The notes under the pieces were generated by a model. The model searched no databases. It was not told where the DNA came from and saw only the letters and a program-made list of their open reading frames with translations. Shown here piece after piece: positions 32,491 through 41,886 of a stretch of 56,066 nucleotides of DNA. The DNA is taken from assembly GCA_031390045.1 (NCBI GenBank), contig JANMTB010000016.1:1-56066 (forward strand), given 5' to 3'. The position numbers were made by a program, and so were the translations under genes. The stretch comes from Aalborgiella sp031390045. Lineage in GTDB: Bacteria; Pseudomonadota; Gammaproteobacteria; Burkholderiales; Burkholderiaceae_C. The stretch's first letter is position 1. Every line of letters starts with the position of its first letter.

Positions 32491-33687
32491 TTACTCAGCT
32501 ACAAACCCGAAAATGCCGCCATTACGCGTTACTACCACCAACGTGTTGCCCACTACGACGGGTTGCCCCGCTATGGCAGAGCCATCCGTCGTCAAACGGT
32601 TGAGTGACGAACCATCTGCTTTAGATAAAAAATGAACCAAACCGGTGCTGTCGCCCACGGCAATTGCTTTCTCCATCACTGCTGGCGCGCTCAAACTGCG
32701 GTTGAGTAATTGATCAGCAACCCACAAGCGCTCACCATTGGCGCTGTTCCACGCGACCATTTTGCCATCTGACTCTGCGCCAAACAAGCTGCGATCGTCA
32801 CCTTGAACGCCCACAAAGCCAATGGCTTGTTTGCTCCACAACAATTGGCCTCGGAAGGTATTGACGCAGCCAACACTAACGCGGTAAGCGCGTGCACAAA
32901 CAACTTCGCTGACGTTAGAAACACTGCCGACCAAATCAACCAAACGCTCTATGTCGTTGGTACCGCGCGCAACCGCAATGGGCGTTTCCCAACGGACGCT
33001 GCCGTCCAATGGATTCATGCCGATCAGCCGACCAGATGAGCTTGCCACCAGAGTGTCACTCACCATCAGCAAAACACCTGCTTGACGCAAAGTCAATGCA
33101 TCGGTGGATCGTTTTTGCGTCCACAATTTGCCGCCTTTATAGCTCTCAAAAGCGGAAACTGAGCGGTCTGAACCTAAGACAAACACTTTACCGTTGGCCA
33201 CAAGGGGCGCGGTAAAGCTAGAGGTCGTAAGTTTTTGACGCCACACTTCACGTCCATTTTCAAATGTGATTAGCTCATTTGTTTCCGTAATCACCGCCAA
33301 TTTTCCATCTCCAGCACCAGCACCTGCTGCGATTGCTCTGCCGGCTTGCGCTCGCCACAATTCGCTCCCTGTTGTAGCATTGAAACTAGCAACCGCGCCA
33401 TCGCTACTTGCTATATTTAAACTAGCAGAATTAGAAACATTTAGGCCGGCTACAGCGATATTCAAAGGGAAGTTAACTGCATTTATCTTGCCCGACCATG
33501 CCAAGCGAACAGCCAGCTTGGGCACATTAACGGCAAGCTCAGTAGGCTTTGCTTTTTCAGTCGAACCCAAACCTAAGCTTGAACCCACGTTGGCACAGCC
33601 AGCCAATATGCCAATAGCCGAGGCAAGCCAGATAAAGCTGCCTAGACCACGCGCTGTGACCTTAAAAGCTTGCCCCGCGAGCATCAT
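32491..33687 (-). CDS. bamB: Outer-membrane assembly lipoprotein BamB
   Basis: This 398-residue lipoprotein of the BAM complex folds outer-membrane proteins in the periplasm. A lipobox LAGC (Cys31) follows a short hydrophobic segment. The rest is an eight-bladed propeller with repeated PQQ-like blade motifs such as DGAVASFNATTGSELWR and GQLLWSKQAIGF. Residues 78-93 overlap a probable palindromic-repeat copy and appear a few residues longer than usual there. The start overlaps the yfgM stop by four bases. Confidence 0.93.
   Translation of the reverse strand: MMLAGQAFKVTARGLGSFIWLASAIGILAGCANVGSSLGLGSTEKAKPTELAVNVPKLAVRLAWSGKINAVNFPLNIAVAGLNVSNSASLNIASSDGAVASFNATTGSELWRAQAGRAIAAGAGAGDGKLAVITETNELITFENGREVWRQKLTTSSFTAPLVANGKVFVLGSDRSVSAFESYKGGKLWTQKRSTDALTLRQAGVLLMVSDTLVASSSGRLIGMNPLDGSVRWETPIAVARGTNDIERLVDLVGSVSNVSEVVCARAYRVSVGCVNTFRGQLLWSKQAIGFVGVQGDDRSLFGAESDGKMVAWNSANGERLWVADQLLNRSLSAPAVMEKAIAVGDSTGLVHFLSKADGSSLNRLTTDGSAIAGQPVVVGNTLVVVTRNGGIFGFVAE
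33410..33456 (-). repeat. Probable palindromic repeat, copy 6 (inside bamB)
   Basis: A diverged reverse copy; the + strand ends in GGCCGGCTACAGC and begins with a GCTA/TAGC hairpin. It matches the odhB copy at about 23 of 34 core positions. Part of the match encodes AVAG, which is also normal for BamB, so chance contributes. Confidence 0.5.
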
Positions 33688-34391
33688 TTTTTCGGCTCCG
33701 ATGCTGCTGATGAAGGAGCAGGCGAAGATGTTGCAGGAGTTGCTACAGGAGCCGTCACTGGATCGCCACCTAATGCATTCAATTTAACTTCTACCAATCG
33801 ACGATAGCCTGAGCGCTCTTCTAAGCCTTTGTAAGCCTTGACATATTCGGCCTTTGCTTCGGCAGGTTTACCTTGCAACGCCAATACATCGCCACGGCGA
33901 TCAGCAGCCAAGGGTTCAAAATCTTTTGGGAAAGTGCCCGTTAATTGCTTCAACGCATCGTCATAATTTTTGCCTTCTATTTGTGCACTGGCCAAACGTA
34001 GCTTGGCAATAGCCTGATAGCCGACATCTGAAGATTTTTCAGCAACCGTAGCCAAGGCTTTCTTGCTGGCATCTAGATTGCCTTTTTCGTAAAAAGTTTT
34101 AGCTGCGAGTAAACCAGCTTGCTGGGCGTAGGGGCTAGAGCCGAATTTAGCATTCATATCCGTCAATGCTCGCTCAACTTTTGCCACGTCAGCAGAGGCA
34201 ATGCTGCGCTCTACCTCATCAAACATGGCGGCTGCTTGGGTGGCTTGGTTGCGCTGCCAATATTGATAGCCATTCCATGCAGCATAAGCTCCCAGAACGG
34301 CGATCAATGTCCAAGTGATGATATTGCCGTATTGCTTCCAAAAATACTTGAATTGGTCTAATTGTTCTTGTTCGTCGAGATTGTTTGCCAT
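33684..34391 (-). CDS. yfgM: YfgM-like ancillary SecYEG protein
   Basis: This 235-residue inner-membrane protein has a short cytoplasmic start, one membrane helix (about 19-40), and a periplasmic TPR-like domain (about 45-205), then an Ala/Pro/Ser tail. YfgM with PpiD assists substrates leaving the Sec channel. It lies between hisS and bamB as expected and overlaps bamB by four bases. Confidence 0.92.
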   Translation of the reverse strand: MANNLDEQEQLDQFKYFWKQYGNIITWTLIAVLGAYAAWNGYQYWQRNQATQAAAMFDEVERSIASADVAKVERALTDMNAKFGSSPYAQQAGLLAAKTFYEKGNLDASKKALATVAEKSSDVGYQAIAKLRLASAQIEGKNYDDALKQLTGTFPKDFEPLAADRRGDVLALQGKPAEAKAEYVKAYKGLEERSGYRRLVEVKLNALGGDPVTAPVATPATSSPAPSSAASEPKK

Positions 34392-34484
34392 AAAAATAAT
34401 TATTTTGAAAATGAATGCGAAATACTAAAACGGATTTTAATAACTAAAACTGAATTTATATCCTGAAAATTTTAAACTTGAAGC

Positions 34485-35777
34485 TTATATCAGTAAGGTT
34501 TTAGCCCATGATTCTACGGATTCTAAGGACTGCAGTGTTTGAGAGCCCAACCCATCGCGCAACGATTTCACCGCAACTTGTTGTTTCTTCAGCTCCTCAG
34601 TGCCAAATATCAAAGCATAACGAGCGCCACTAGCATCCGCTTTTTTGAATTGACTCTTCATCGCACCAGCTGCACCGTCAGCCGTTGCATGCATTTGTAT
34701 GCTGATGCCATGTGCGCGAAGTTGCTGCAATACAGGTGCAACGCGCACTGAATCCGCCAAATCTGGCACGATAGCATAAGCATCTAAAACAATGTTCGAC
34801 GATTCTATGGATTGCTCTTTGAGTAGCTCCAACACGCGCTCTATGCCCATGCCCCAGCCGACTGCAGGCGTTGGCTTGCCACCCAAAACCTCAAACAAGC
34901 CATCGTAGCGCCCACCGCCGCAAACCGTGCCTTGCGCGCCTAGCTCGTCAGTGATGAATTCAAACACAGTGTGGCTGTAGTAATCTAAACCACGCACTAA
35001 CCTTGGATTAACCGTCCAAGCCATGCCGCAAGCTGTCAAAAGCCGTTGAACGGTTTCTAAATGCTTCAACGATGCTTCACCCAAAAAATCAAGCAATTGC
35101 GGTGCTGCTTTCACCATCGCTTGCATAGCTGGGTTTTTGGTATCCAGAATGCGCAAGGGGTTGGTAAGCAAACGACGCTGCGCGTCCGCGTCCAACAAAT
35201 CTGAGTGTTGTTGAAAATAAACAATCAATGCAACACGGTGGGCTTGACGTTCTGATGGGACACCTAAACTGTTAATTTCTGCACGGATATTTTTCACACC
35301 TAAGCGTTTGAAAATTTGATCAACTAAAAGCATCAATTCAGCATCAACTTCAGGGCCGGCAAAGCCCAGCGCTTCTGCGCCGAGTTGATAAAACTGGCGA
35401 TAGCGACCGCGTTGGGGGCGCTCATGCCGAAACATCGGCCCCATGTAATACAAGCGCTTACCGCCTTCATAGGTCAAGTTATGTTCAATCGCGGCACGCA
35501 CCACGCCAGGCGTGTTTTCCGGCCTAAGTGTCAACTGTTCACCATTGAGCCTGTCTTCAAACGAGTACATCTCTTTTTCAACAATATCTGTCGTCTCACC
35601 CGTCCCCCGCACAAACAAAGCAGTGGGCTCGACGATGGGTGTACGAATATTGCGGTAAGCGCTAGCAGCCATCACGTCGCGTACATGTGCTTCAAACCAT
35701 TCCCATCGCGCTGAGTCAGGAGGCAATATATCGTTCATGCCTTTGACGGCAACTATTTTTTCCATTTTCTGTTGCAT
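34485..35777 (-). CDS. hisS: Histidyl-tRNA synthetase
   Basis: This class II aminoacyl-tRNA synthetase of about 430 residues carries motif 2 (FRHERPQRGRYRQFYQLG), the histidine-specific LVRGLDYYSHTVFEF block, and the C-terminal anticodon domain. The start may be the ATG at 35777, sharing a base with the ispG stop (TGATG); a GTG at 35780 and an ATG at 35765 (MEKIVAVKG) are alternatives. The ispG-hisS order is typical. Confidence 0.95.
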   Translation of the reverse strand: MQQKMEKIVAVKGMNDILPPDSARWEWFEAHVRDVMAASAYRNIRTPIVEPTALFVRGTGETTDIVEKEMYSFEDRLNGEQLTLRPENTPGVVRAAIEHNLTYEGGKRLYYMGPMFRHERPQRGRYRQFYQLGAEALGFAGPEVDAELMLLVDQIFKRLGVKNIRAEINSLGVPSERQAHRVALIVYFQQHSDLLDADAQRRLLTNPLRILDTKNPAMQAMVKAAPQLLDFLGEASLKHLETVQRLLTACGMAWTVNPRLVRGLDYYSHTVFEFITDELGAQGTVCGGGRYDGLFEVLGGKPTPAVGWGMGIERVLELLKEQSIESSNIVLDAYAIVPDLADSVRVAPVLQQLRAHGISIQMHATADGAAGAMKSQFKKADASGARYALIFGTEELKKQQVAVKSLRDGLGSQTLQSLESVESWAKTLLI

Positions 35778-37048
35778 CACAATTGCTTAGCGAAGCGGTT
35801 CTCAATGTAGTTTTCAACGAGCACTTGAAACTCTTGCGCGATGTTTTCACCACGTAAAGTCACGCTTTTTTCACCGTCAATGTAAACCGGCGCTGCCGGC
35901 GCTTCACCCGTACCAGGCAGGCTGATGCCAATATCGGCATGCTTGCTTTCGCCGGGACCGTTGACAATGCAACCCATCACAGCAACTTTCATTTTTTCAA
36001 CGCCTGGGTATTGTGTTTTCCATACAGGCATTTGTGCACGTAAGAAATCATCAATTTGCTTGGTCAACTCTTGAAAAGTAGAGCTGGTCGTACGACCGCA
36101 GCCCGGGCATGCCGTGACGCTGGGCACAAAACTGCGTAAACCTATTGATTGCAAGATTTCTGAAGCAATTAAGACTTCTTGCGTACGAGCTTCACCAGGT
36201 TGCGGTGTCAAGGACACACGAATGGTATCACCGATGCCCTCTTGCAGCAGTATTGATAAGGCGGTTGCTGATGCAACTGTGCCTTTTGTGCCCATTCCAG
36301 CCTCTGTTAAACCAAGGTGAAGTGCATAGTCACAGCGCTTAGACAAGCCGCGATAAACGGAGATCAAGTCTTGCACACCACTGACTTTGCATGACAAGAT
36401 GATTTGGTTCCCGTCTAATCCTATGCTTTCAGCTAATTTGGCCGAATCAATGGCAGAAGTCACCAAAGCCTCGTACATCACTTGCTTGACATCCCAAGGC
36501 AAGGCTCTTTGACCATTTGTATCCATCAAATTCGCCAACAGTTCTTGATCCAAGCTTCCCCAATTGACACCAATGCGTACAACTTTGTTCCAGCGGATGG
36601 CGGCTTCGATCATTTGTCCAAATTGCTTGTCTTTTTTATCGCCTTTACCGACGTTACCGGGATTAATACGATATTTCGACAACGCTTGTGCGCAATCAGG
36701 AAAATCAGTCAGTAACCGGTGTCCGTTGTAATGAAAATCACCAACCAAAGGTACGTCAATACCCATGCGATCTAGTTGTTCGCGAATATAAGGCACCTGC
36801 GCTGCAGCTTCAGGCGTATTTACGGTGATACGCACCATCTCTGATCCGGCCAATGCCAATTCTTTGATTTGTATCGCCGTCCCAATTGCGTCCACAGTAT
36901 CAGTGTTAGTCATAGACTGGATGCGCACCGGCGCATCACCACCAACGGTCACTATGCGTGAGCCCCATACAACACTGGCTTGTCTTGAATGACGAGTTGC
37001 GGGTGAAGCGGTAGCGATAGGATCAAATTCAGGCAAACACAATGACAT
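35777..37048 (-). CDS. ispG: 4-hydroxy-3-methylbut-2-enyl diphosphate synthase (flavodoxin)
   Basis: This 423-residue enzyme of the MEP isoprenoid pathway converts the cyclic diphosphate MEcPP to HMBPP with a [4Fe-4S] cluster. The cluster ligands appear in TACPGCGRT and MGCIVNGPGE near the C-terminus, and the TIM-barrel block QSMTNTDTVD near the start is clear. The longer size, with an insert between the two domains, is usual for proteobacteria. The start shares one base with the rodZ stop (TAATG). Confidence 0.96.
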   Translation of the reverse strand: MSLCLPEFDPIATASPATRHSRQASVVWGSRIVTVGGDAPVRIQSMTNTDTVDAIGTAIQIKELALAGSEMVRITVNTPEAAAQVPYIREQLDRMGIDVPLVGDFHYNGHRLLTDFPDCAQALSKYRINPGNVGKGDKKDKQFGQMIEAAIRWNKVVRIGVNWGSLDQELLANLMDTNGQRALPWDVKQVMYEALVTSAIDSAKLAESIGLDGNQIILSCKVSGVQDLISVYRGLSKRCDYALHLGLTEAGMGTKGTVASATALSILLQEGIGDTIRVSLTPQPGEARTQEVLIASEILQSIGLRSFVPSVTACPGCGRTTSSTFQELTKQIDDFLRAQMPVWKTQYPGVEKMKVAVMGCIVNGPGESKHADIGISLPGTGEAPAAPVYIDGEKSVTLRGENIAQEFQVLVENYIENRFAKQL

Positions 37049-37974
37049 TAATTCACCTCAAACCGAGCAACATTACTTTTTGAAATCGGGGTCAAATTGA
37101 CAGGCTTTCCACGCACTTCCACTTGCGTCAAATCTGCACGCCCCACAATAACTGTTAAAGGTGTTGTGCCGGAGGTGCCAGCAGATTCACCATCATTCAG
37201 TAACCTTTTAAACACTGTAGCTCCTTCTGCATTTTTGACTTCAACCCAAGTTTGCCCTGTCGCTTTAAAAGTCACAAGTTTATCGCTTGTTGATACAGTA
37301 ATAGGAGCGGTTGCGGCTGCTATCGCTAGAACTTCGGTAACTGGCGATGCTGCAATTATTGTAGCATTATAGGCAGAAGATGTACCGGCTAGAGATGAGC
37401 TAGGTGTCAAATTTGGAGCAACACTACTCTCGGTAGCTGCTTGAACTTCTTTAGCTTGGCTGACACCACCTTCAGGCACAACTTTGGGAGAAATAGCAAG
37501 CTCAGGAAGCGCTATAACTGAAGCTTTTGGCCAAAAGTAAATACCTATAGCCCCTATGCAAAGAAATAAAACGCCCAACAACCAAGGAGATGTAAGTAAG
37601 GCTAATAATAAAGATTCTTTACCGCCACCAGAAACAGTTATTGGCGCGTTGATTGCTACGTCATCACGGTTTAATCGCGGTAACGCGGCTTTTGGTAATT
37701 TTTCTAAAATAGGCGCAGGATCAATTTTTAAAGCTTGGCAAATGCTTGATGCTAGAGCGCGCACGAAAACCATATCCGGCAGCTGATCCATCTGCCCATT
37801 TTCTAATGCTTCAATGCGCTTCACAGGAACACGCAATGATACCGCCAGTGCAGCAATATGCAAGCCGGCATCTAGACGTGCTTTCTTCAGCATTTGGCCT
37901 GCAGTTGCCGAGGAATTCGAACCAAATTGTTCTTGCATCGACTCCGTATCTGACATTGTTAAATTTTCATTCAT
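37048..37974 (-). CDS. rodZ: Cytoskeleton protein RodZ
   Basis: This 308-residue inner-membrane protein links MreB to the cell envelope and shapes the rod. A cytoplasmic HTH domain lies at about 25-84 (GQMLKKARLDAGLHIAALAV), a membrane helix at about 126-148, a low-complexity Ala/Ser/Val linker follows, and the C-terminal DUF4115 domain carries TWVEVKNAEG. The ATG at 37974 has GAGG upstream and overlaps pilF by eight bases. Residues 195-209 in the linker overlap a palindromic-repeat copy. Confidence 0.92.
   Translation of the reverse strand: MNENLTMSDTESMQEQFGSNSSATAGQMLKKARLDAGLHIAALAVSLRVPVKRIEALENGQMDQLPDMVFVRALASSICQALKIDPAPILEKLPKAALPRLNRDDVAINAPITVSGGGKESLLLALLTSPWLLGVLFLCIGAIGIYFWPKASVIALPELAISPKVVPEGGVSQAKEVQAATESSVAPNLTPSSSLAGTSSAYNATIIAASPVTEVLAIAAATAPITVSTSDKLVTFKATGQTWVEVKNAEGATVFKRLLNDGESAGTSGTTPLTVIVGRADLTQVEVRGKPVNLTPISKSNVARFEVN
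37349..37393 (-). repeat. Palindromic repeat, copy 7 (inside rodZ linker)
   Basis: A reverse, diverged copy: GCTGCAATTATTGTAGC forms a seven-pair stem (with one G-T), followed by AGGCAGAAGATGTACCGGCT on the + strand. It is translated as part of the rodZ linker (LAGTSSAYNATIIAAS). Confidence 0.6.
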
Positions 37975-38806
37975 CGAATGCACCTCGTTCAAACAATCCA
38001 AACTCTCTAGAGGTGGGGAACTGCTTCCTAAGTCGGTCCGACAATTGCACAACGCCTTGTTGGTTACCTAATTTTTTTTCAATTTTTGTAGCTAACCAAA
38101 GCGATTCGGCATTGACATATTCATTGTTATTGAGGCGACGAATATAAAACTGCGATCTCACTAAATCATTGCGTTTGTAAAGTAGATTCGCCAAATTGAA
38201 TGTGGTAATAGGGTTACCCGCATCGATTTCAAAAGAGCGCAAGAAATTGCTCTCTGCTTGTCGCGCATCTCCCGATCGCAAAAGACAAATTCCCTTGGCC
38301 AAATAGGTTTTTGCCTGCCCAGCGTAGCTAGGGCTTAGCAATGCTTTGTCTAAATTAAGTATAGCTTCCGCAAAACGAGATTCTTGACAAGCTAACCAAC
38401 CTAGATTGTGCAAAATATTACCATCTCTGGGGTTCAGCGCTATGCCACGGTTAAAACTATCTCGCGCCAAGCCAAAATCATTTAAACGCATATAAATCAA
38501 GCCGCGCAGACTATAAGCATCGGCAGAGCGTGGATCTGCCACAATCGCAAGCTTTACTTCATCTAAAGCAATACTTGGTTGACCTTGGTCTAAATAACCA
38601 ACTGCAAGCTCTAACCTAATTTTGGCGCGTCTTTGACTGTCTGTTTCGTCGGAAGCCGTCACTAAATCAACACCAGCATTGGTATTTTGATTCGCACAAG
38701 CAGCAACAAAACTCATTATCAAAACGCAAGCCAAGATACGCAAACAATTAGCACCTAATTGAACTGCGTTTTTTGAGGAATTGAGTGTATTCATCACGCT
38801 GATCAT
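37967..38806 (-). CDS. pilF: Type IV pilus biogenesis lipoprotein PilF/PilW (TPR)
   Basis: This lipoprotein of about 279 residues has a lipobox VAAC (Cys37 counting from 38806) and several TPR units, for example ADAYSLRGLIYMRLNDFG and NILHNLGWLACQ. PilF/PilW pilots the PilQ secretin to the outer membrane. ATG at 38806 or 38794 are both possible; neither has a good ribosome site. It lies between rlmN and rodZ, the usual place. Confidence 0.88.
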   Translation of the reverse strand: MISVMNTLNSSKNAVQLGANCLRILACVLIMSFVAACANQNTNAGVDLVTASDETDSQRRAKIRLELAVGYLDQGQPSIALDEVKLAIVADPRSADAYSLRGLIYMRLNDFGLARDSFNRGIALNPRDGNILHNLGWLACQESRFAEAILNLDKALLSPSYAGQAKTYLAKGICLLRSGDARQAESNFLRSFEIDAGNPITTFNLANLLYKRNDLVRSQFYIRRLNNNEYVNAESLWLATKIEKKLGNQQGVVQLSDRLRKQFPTSREFGLFERGAFDE

Positions 38807-38819
38807 AGGGCAAACGCCA

Positions 38820-39986
38820 TCAATGTTGAACTGATGCAGGAATATCTGCAGTACTCGTTCGAATATCTTCAACAAGAGTAATTTTAATGGTGCGCTGCTT
38901 TTCAATCCTTGCGCCAACTCGAGTTCGATCCATCACCTCTCCCGCAAGTTGACCGCAAGCTGCATCAATATCGTCACCGCGGGTTTTCCGGATGGTCGTT
39001 ACCAAGCCAGCATCCATCAAAACTTTTGCAAATACTGTAACTTGCGATTTAGAAGAACATAAAAGCCCAGATTCTGGAAATGGATTAAAGGGTATTAAAT
39101 TAAATTTACAGTTCAAGCCTAATTTTGACTGCTGATTGATCAGTGCAACCAATTGCTTGGCATGCTCTATTTGATCATTGACGCCCTGTAGCATGCAATA
39201 CTCAAAGGTAATGAAGTCACGCGGTGCAAACTCCAAGTACCTACGGCATGCACTCATCAACTCATCGATAGGATATTTTTGATTCAGTGGAACCAAATTA
39301 TTACGCAACGCATCGTTAGGCGCATGTAAAGAAACGGCAAGCGCGACGGGGCAATCTGAGCCTAAGCGGTCGATCATAGGAACGACGCCAGATGTTGAAA
39401 CTGTCACACGTCTTCTCGATAAGCCGTAACCATGATCATCCAGCATGGTTCTCAGTGCGGGCAATAAAGCAGAATAATTTTGAAGCGGCTCGCCCATGCC
39501 CATCATCACGACATTAGAAATGACGCGTTCTTTTGATGACAAATGCTTACGTAAAAAATGCTCGGCAAACCACAATTGCGCAATGATCTCGCCTGTTGTT
39601 AAATTACGACTGAAGCCTTGATGTCCCGTTGAGCAAAAGCGGCAGCCAACGGCACAGCCAGCTTGCGAGGAAATGCAAAGCGTGCCTCGGTTTTCTTCTG
39701 GAATAAAAACTGCCTCTACAGCATCGCCAGAGCCAACATCAAACAACCATTTGATGGTGCCATCCGTAGACTCTTGCTGACTGATAATTTTTAGGCTTTG
39801 CAAATGGGCAGTTTGCGCCAATTTTGACCGTAGCGGTTTCGCTAGATCGGTCATTTGCTCGAAGTCAGTCGCGCCTTTTTGGTGAATCCAACGAAAAAGC
39901 TGAGTGGCGCGAAAGCTTTTTTCGCCCAAGGCAGCGCAAAAAACGGTCAAGCCCTTTAGATCAAAATCAAGAAGGTTGACCGTCAT
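38820..39986 (-). CDS. rlmN: Dual-specificity RNA methyltransferase RlmN
   Basis: This 388-residue radical-SAM enzyme methylates C2 of A2503 in 23S rRNA and A37 of some tRNAs. The [4Fe-4S] ligands are CAVGCRFC (Cys111, 115, 118), and Cys344 in DDIDAACGQ is the resolving or methyl-carrying partner. GMGEPL is the SAM block. It starts 21 bases after ndk. Confidence 0.96.
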   Translation of the reverse strand: MTVNLLDFDLKGLTVFCAALGEKSFRATQLFRWIHQKGATDFEQMTDLAKPLRSKLAQTAHLQSLKIISQQESTDGTIKWLFDVGSGDAVEAVFIPEENRGTLCISSQAGCAVGCRFCSTGHQGFSRNLTTGEIIAQLWFAEHFLRKHLSSKERVISNVVMMGMGEPLQNYSALLPALRTMLDDHGYGLSRRRVTVSTSGVVPMIDRLGSDCPVALAVSLHAPNDALRNNLVPLNQKYPIDELMSACRRYLEFAPRDFITFEYCMLQGVNDQIEHAKQLVALINQQSKLGLNCKFNLIPFNPFPESGLLCSSKSQVTVFAKVLMDAGLVTTIRKTRGDDIDAACGQLAGEVMDRTRVGARIEKQRTIKITLVEDIRTSTADIPASVQH

Positions 39987-40007
39987 ACCATGACCACAGA
40001 CGATAAA

Positions 40008-40433
40008 TTAACGGCTGTAAACGTTCATGCCAGGGAAAAAGAAGCCGATTTCAACGGCAGCAGTTTCCGCAGCGTCAGAACCATGAACAGCGTTGGCATC
40101 AATGCTGTCAGCAAAATCAGCACGAATCGTGCCCGGTGCTGCTTTTTTCGGATCAGTAGCGCCCATCAAGTCACGGTTCTTCAAAATGGCGCCTTCACCT
40201 TCGAGAGCTTGGATCATCACAGGACCTGAGATCATGAAGCCGACCAAGTCTTTGAAAAAAGGGCGCTCTTTATGTACGGCGTAGAAAGCCTCTGCTTCGC
40301 CACGTGACAAATGCGCCATTCTTGCAGCGACAACTTTAAGACCAGCTGCTTCAAAACGAGCATAGATCTGGCCAATGACGTTTTTAGCAACTGCATCAGG
40401 TTTGATTATGGAGAGAGTGCGTTCGATAGACAT
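40008..40433 (-). CDS. ndk: Nucleoside diphosphate kinase
   Basis: This 141-residue enzyme transfers phosphate between nucleoside tri- and diphosphates through phospho-His117, in the motif NAVHGSDAAE. MSIERTLSIIKPDAV is the family start. The ATG at 40433 has AGGAA upstream; a longer in-frame start upstream is not supported. Confidence 0.97.
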   Translation of the reverse strand: MSIERTLSIIKPDAVAKNVIGQIYARFEAAGLKVVAARMAHLSRGEAEAFYAVHKERPFFKDLVGFMISGPVMIQALEGEGAILKNRDLMGATDPKKAAPGTIRADFADSIDANAVHGSDAAETAAVEIGFFFPGMNVYSR

Positions 40434-40517
40434 TTCTAATATTTCCTTATTACCTTGGACTTGTGATTTCAACGAATTTTGCCAAGCTCTCTATTTTAGC
40501 CTGCTATTGTTATTTTT

Positions 40518-41849
40518 TTATCTTCCGCGCGATGGACGCCTAGCGCCTGATCCGCCCGACCCCGAACCAGAACTGCTGCGGCGTTGCTGCCTTTGCTGGT
40601 TCAAGCTATCAGCGCCGATGTAGCCCAAAGATGTCTTTAAAGGGTCAGGTATCGTATTATTTGGCGTATTATTTGGCCTGCTATCACCCTGAGGACGTTG
40701 TTTTTGAGCAAAATCAGGTGTTTGCCTAGGTGGAAACTTGCCGCCGGGTGTTGACGGGTTGCCTCTAGATTGCGACTGCCCACGGACACCACTGCCACGA
40801 TTACCTCGATTGTTGGATCGCGGTGGTCGGTCACTACTGTTAGTATTTCCAGTACTTTCGCCAGCTTGATCGACGTTTTGTCGTTGAGATGATGATGCAC
40901 TGACGGCATTCATCAATGCACGAATATCGGTTTCGCCTAACTCCATCCAAGCGCCACGTTTTAACCCGCGCGGCAACATCATGGCACCATAACGGATGCG
41001 AATTAATCGACTGACAGCATGTCCTACCGATTCAAACATACGCCTAACTTCACGATTACGGCCTTCTGAAATGGTGACGCGGTACCAGCAATTGGCACCT
41101 TCGCCGCCGCCGTCTTCAATCGAACCAAATTGCGCCAAGCCGTCGTCAAGTTGCACGCCGTCAAGTAATTTTTGCTTTTCTTCTTTGTTGAGTTTACCCA
41201 ATACTCGGACTGCATATTCGCGTTCTAGTCCAAATCGCGGATGCATCAAGTTATTAGCCAAATCACCTGAACTGCTAAAAAGCAATAAACCTTCGGTATT
41301 TAAATCTAAACGGCCTACTGATTGCCATTTGCCTTGGTATAACTTGGGTAATTTTCGAAATACAGTTGGTCTATTCTGCGGATCGTCATGGGTAACGACT
41401 TCACCAGCTGGCTTGTGATACGCAATAACCCGCGTCGGGGGTGCTTCAATCCTAAATCGAATCGGTTTACCATTAACTTTGACATGGTCGCTGTATTGAA
41501 TACGTTGCCCAATATGAGCAGGCTCGTTGTTGACGGAGATACGCCCTTCCATGATGAGCTGCTCCATCTCCAAGCGCGAACCCATACCGGCTTGCGCCAA
41601 AACCTTGTGCAATTTTGGCTGCTCAGGTTGCGGCTGTAGCACCCTACGTGCGGGCACGATGGATTCATCAGCGTCTTCCGCATCAAAAAGCCCTGACGTG
41701 ACGTCTTCAAAATGAATAATGTCTTTCGATTTATTTACTGCGGTACGGTTTTCACCATTCTCTATAACAGCGCTAAGCGGTAGCTCGGCAGTGACAATTT
41801 CGCCAATCGCATTCGACACAAGTGGCGTGTTATTTATTTCCGGATTCAT
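40518..41849 (-). CDS. rluB: 23S rRNA pseudouridine synthase RluB
   Basis: This 443-residue enzyme makes pseudouridine in 23S rRNA (position 2605 in E. coli). A variable acidic N-terminus leads to an S4 domain (about 78-131) and the RsuA/RluB catalytic domain with GRLDLNTEG (Asp182). The tail after about residue 320 is low complexity, rich in Asn, Gly, Ser, Arg, Gln and Pro, and probably binds RNA. I chose the ATG at 41849 (GAGAA upstream), which avoids overlap with scpB. Confidence 0.92.
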   Translation of the reverse strand: MNPEINNTPLVSNAIGEIVTAELPLSAVIENGENRTAVNKSKDIIHFEDVTSGLFDAEDADESIVPARRVLQPQPEQPKLHKVLAQAGMGSRLEMEQLIMEGRISVNNEPAHIGQRIQYSDHVKVNGKPIRFRIEAPPTRVIAYHKPAGEVVTHDDPQNRPTVFRKLPKLYQGKWQSVGRLDLNTEGLLLFSSSGDLANNLMHPRFGLEREYAVRVLGKLNKEEKQKLLDGVQLDDGLAQFGSIEDGGGEGANCWYRVTISEGRNREVRRMFESVGHAVSRLIRIRYGAMMLPRGLKRGAWMELGETDIRALMNAVSASSSQRQNVDQAGESTGNTNSSDRPPRSNNRGNRGSGVRGQSQSRGNPSTPGGKFPPRQTPDFAQKQRPQGDSRPNNTPNNTIPDPLKTSLGYIGADSLNQQRQQRRSSSGSGSGGSGARRPSRGR

Positions 41850-41886
41850 AGTAGTTCTCAAATTTTGCTTGTATAGTTTGCACCGC

